The notes beneath the pieces were generated by a model that worked only from the letters and a program-made list of their open reading frames with translations, was not told where the DNA came from and searched no databases. A stretch of 41,183 nucleotides of DNA, taken from assembly GCF_030269645.1 (NCBI RefSeq), contig NZ_BSTR01000064.1:1-41183 (forward strand), read 5' to 3'. Positions 40,957 to 41,183 of this stretch are shown one piece after another; position 1 is the stretch's first letter; the number at the start of each line of letters is the position of its first letter. A program made the position numbers and the translations under genes. Origin of the DNA: Actinokineospora sp. NBRC 105648. Lineage in GTDB: Bacteria; Actinomycetota; Actinomycetes; Mycobacteriales; Pseudonocardiaceae.

Positions 40957-41183
40957 AACCTGGCAGGTTCAGGCGGTCGTAGCATCTGATCTTGATGTTC
41001 GGTGGGGAAGGATTCCCTGTCGTGCGCAGGATGTTGACCTTGGCCGAGCGGGAGGAGATCTCGCGTGGTCTGGCGGAGTCGTTGGAGTACAGGGAGATCG
41101 CCGTCCTGATCGGGCGTGGTCCCTCGGTCGTGTCGCGGGAGGTGGCCCGACACGGTGGTCGTGAGGGGTATCGGGCGGTGGTG
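40957..41183 (+). mobile_element. Left part of an IS30-like insertion sequence
   Basis: The transposase begins at 40995. The inverted-repeat end is expected a few tens of bases upstream; AACCTG-G-CAGGTT (40957-40969) is near that point, but the right end is outside the window, so the boundary is a guess. Confidence 0.5.
40995..41183 (+). CDS. IS30 family transposase, 5' part (cut by window end)
   Basis: The 63 visible codons contain MLTLAEREEISRGLAESLEYREIAVLIGRGPSVVSREVARHGG, the N-terminal helix-turn-helix of IS30-type transposases (HTH_38), with the SREV(A/I)xR-xGG end. The catalytic DDE domain lies beyond the window. The ATG at 40995 or the ATG at 41031 could be the start. The reading frame is intact as far as seen. 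Confidence 0.85.
   Translation, partial: MFGGEGFPVVRRMLTLAEREEISRGLAESLEYREIAVLIGRGPSVVSREVARHGGREGYRAVV

Overview
The window is GC-rich chromosomal DNA from an actinobacterium. Three things point there: bldD with its c-di-GMP motif, the actinobacterial integration host factor mihF beside gmk-rpoZ-coaBC-metK, and many GTG starts with TANNNT -10 boxes placed for leaderless mRNAs. Gene order fits the order Pseudonocardiales (Actinokineospora, Saccharothrix or Lentzea-like); that placement is inference.

Layout. 1-354: no convincing gene, but a 140-base inverted repeat and a G-run tract. 355-8156: accessory block with a GNAT acetyltransferase, two overlapping luciferase-like flavin monooxygenases, two APH-fold kinases around a secreted DUF2690 protein, and an AAA ATPase + HNH nuclease pair that looks like a Septu-type anti-phage system. 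8139-13202 (minus): def-fmt-rsmB-flavoprotein-asparaginase-O-methyltransferase. 13282-15131 (plus): ECF-like sigma factor and an unrecognised membrane protein. 15138-17620 (minus): priA and a DUF5313 gene. 17709-21426 (minus): mihF-gmk-rpoZ-coaBC-metK. 21791-30431 (minus): pyrR-pyrB-pyrC-membrane protein-carA-carB-pyrF, with a PyrR-binding RNA motif in the leader. 30684-31172 (plus): bldD. 31173-32147: non-coding and repeat-rich. 32148-34274 (minus): pepQ-efp-nusB. 34339-36278: a small membrane protein and a beta-propeller lipoprotein. 36279-37525: non-coding, with a perfect LexA (SOS) box and a strong hairpin. 37526-40777 (minus): aroC-aroK-aroB-aroQ. 40995-end: 5' part of an IS30-family transposase.

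The conserved blocks cover pyrimidine, shikimate, CoA and S-adenosylmethionine synthesis, N-formylmethionine handling and rRNA methylation. Most genes inside them are joined by four-base GTGA/ATGA overlaps, so translational coupling is likely. The most notable signals outside the genes are the orphan SOS box with a hairpin about 70 bases away (a possible damage-induced small RNA), a 13-bp palindrome GTCCACWGTGGAC found five times always in the same reading frame, and a short Met-Met-Trp leader ORF overlapping the metK start.
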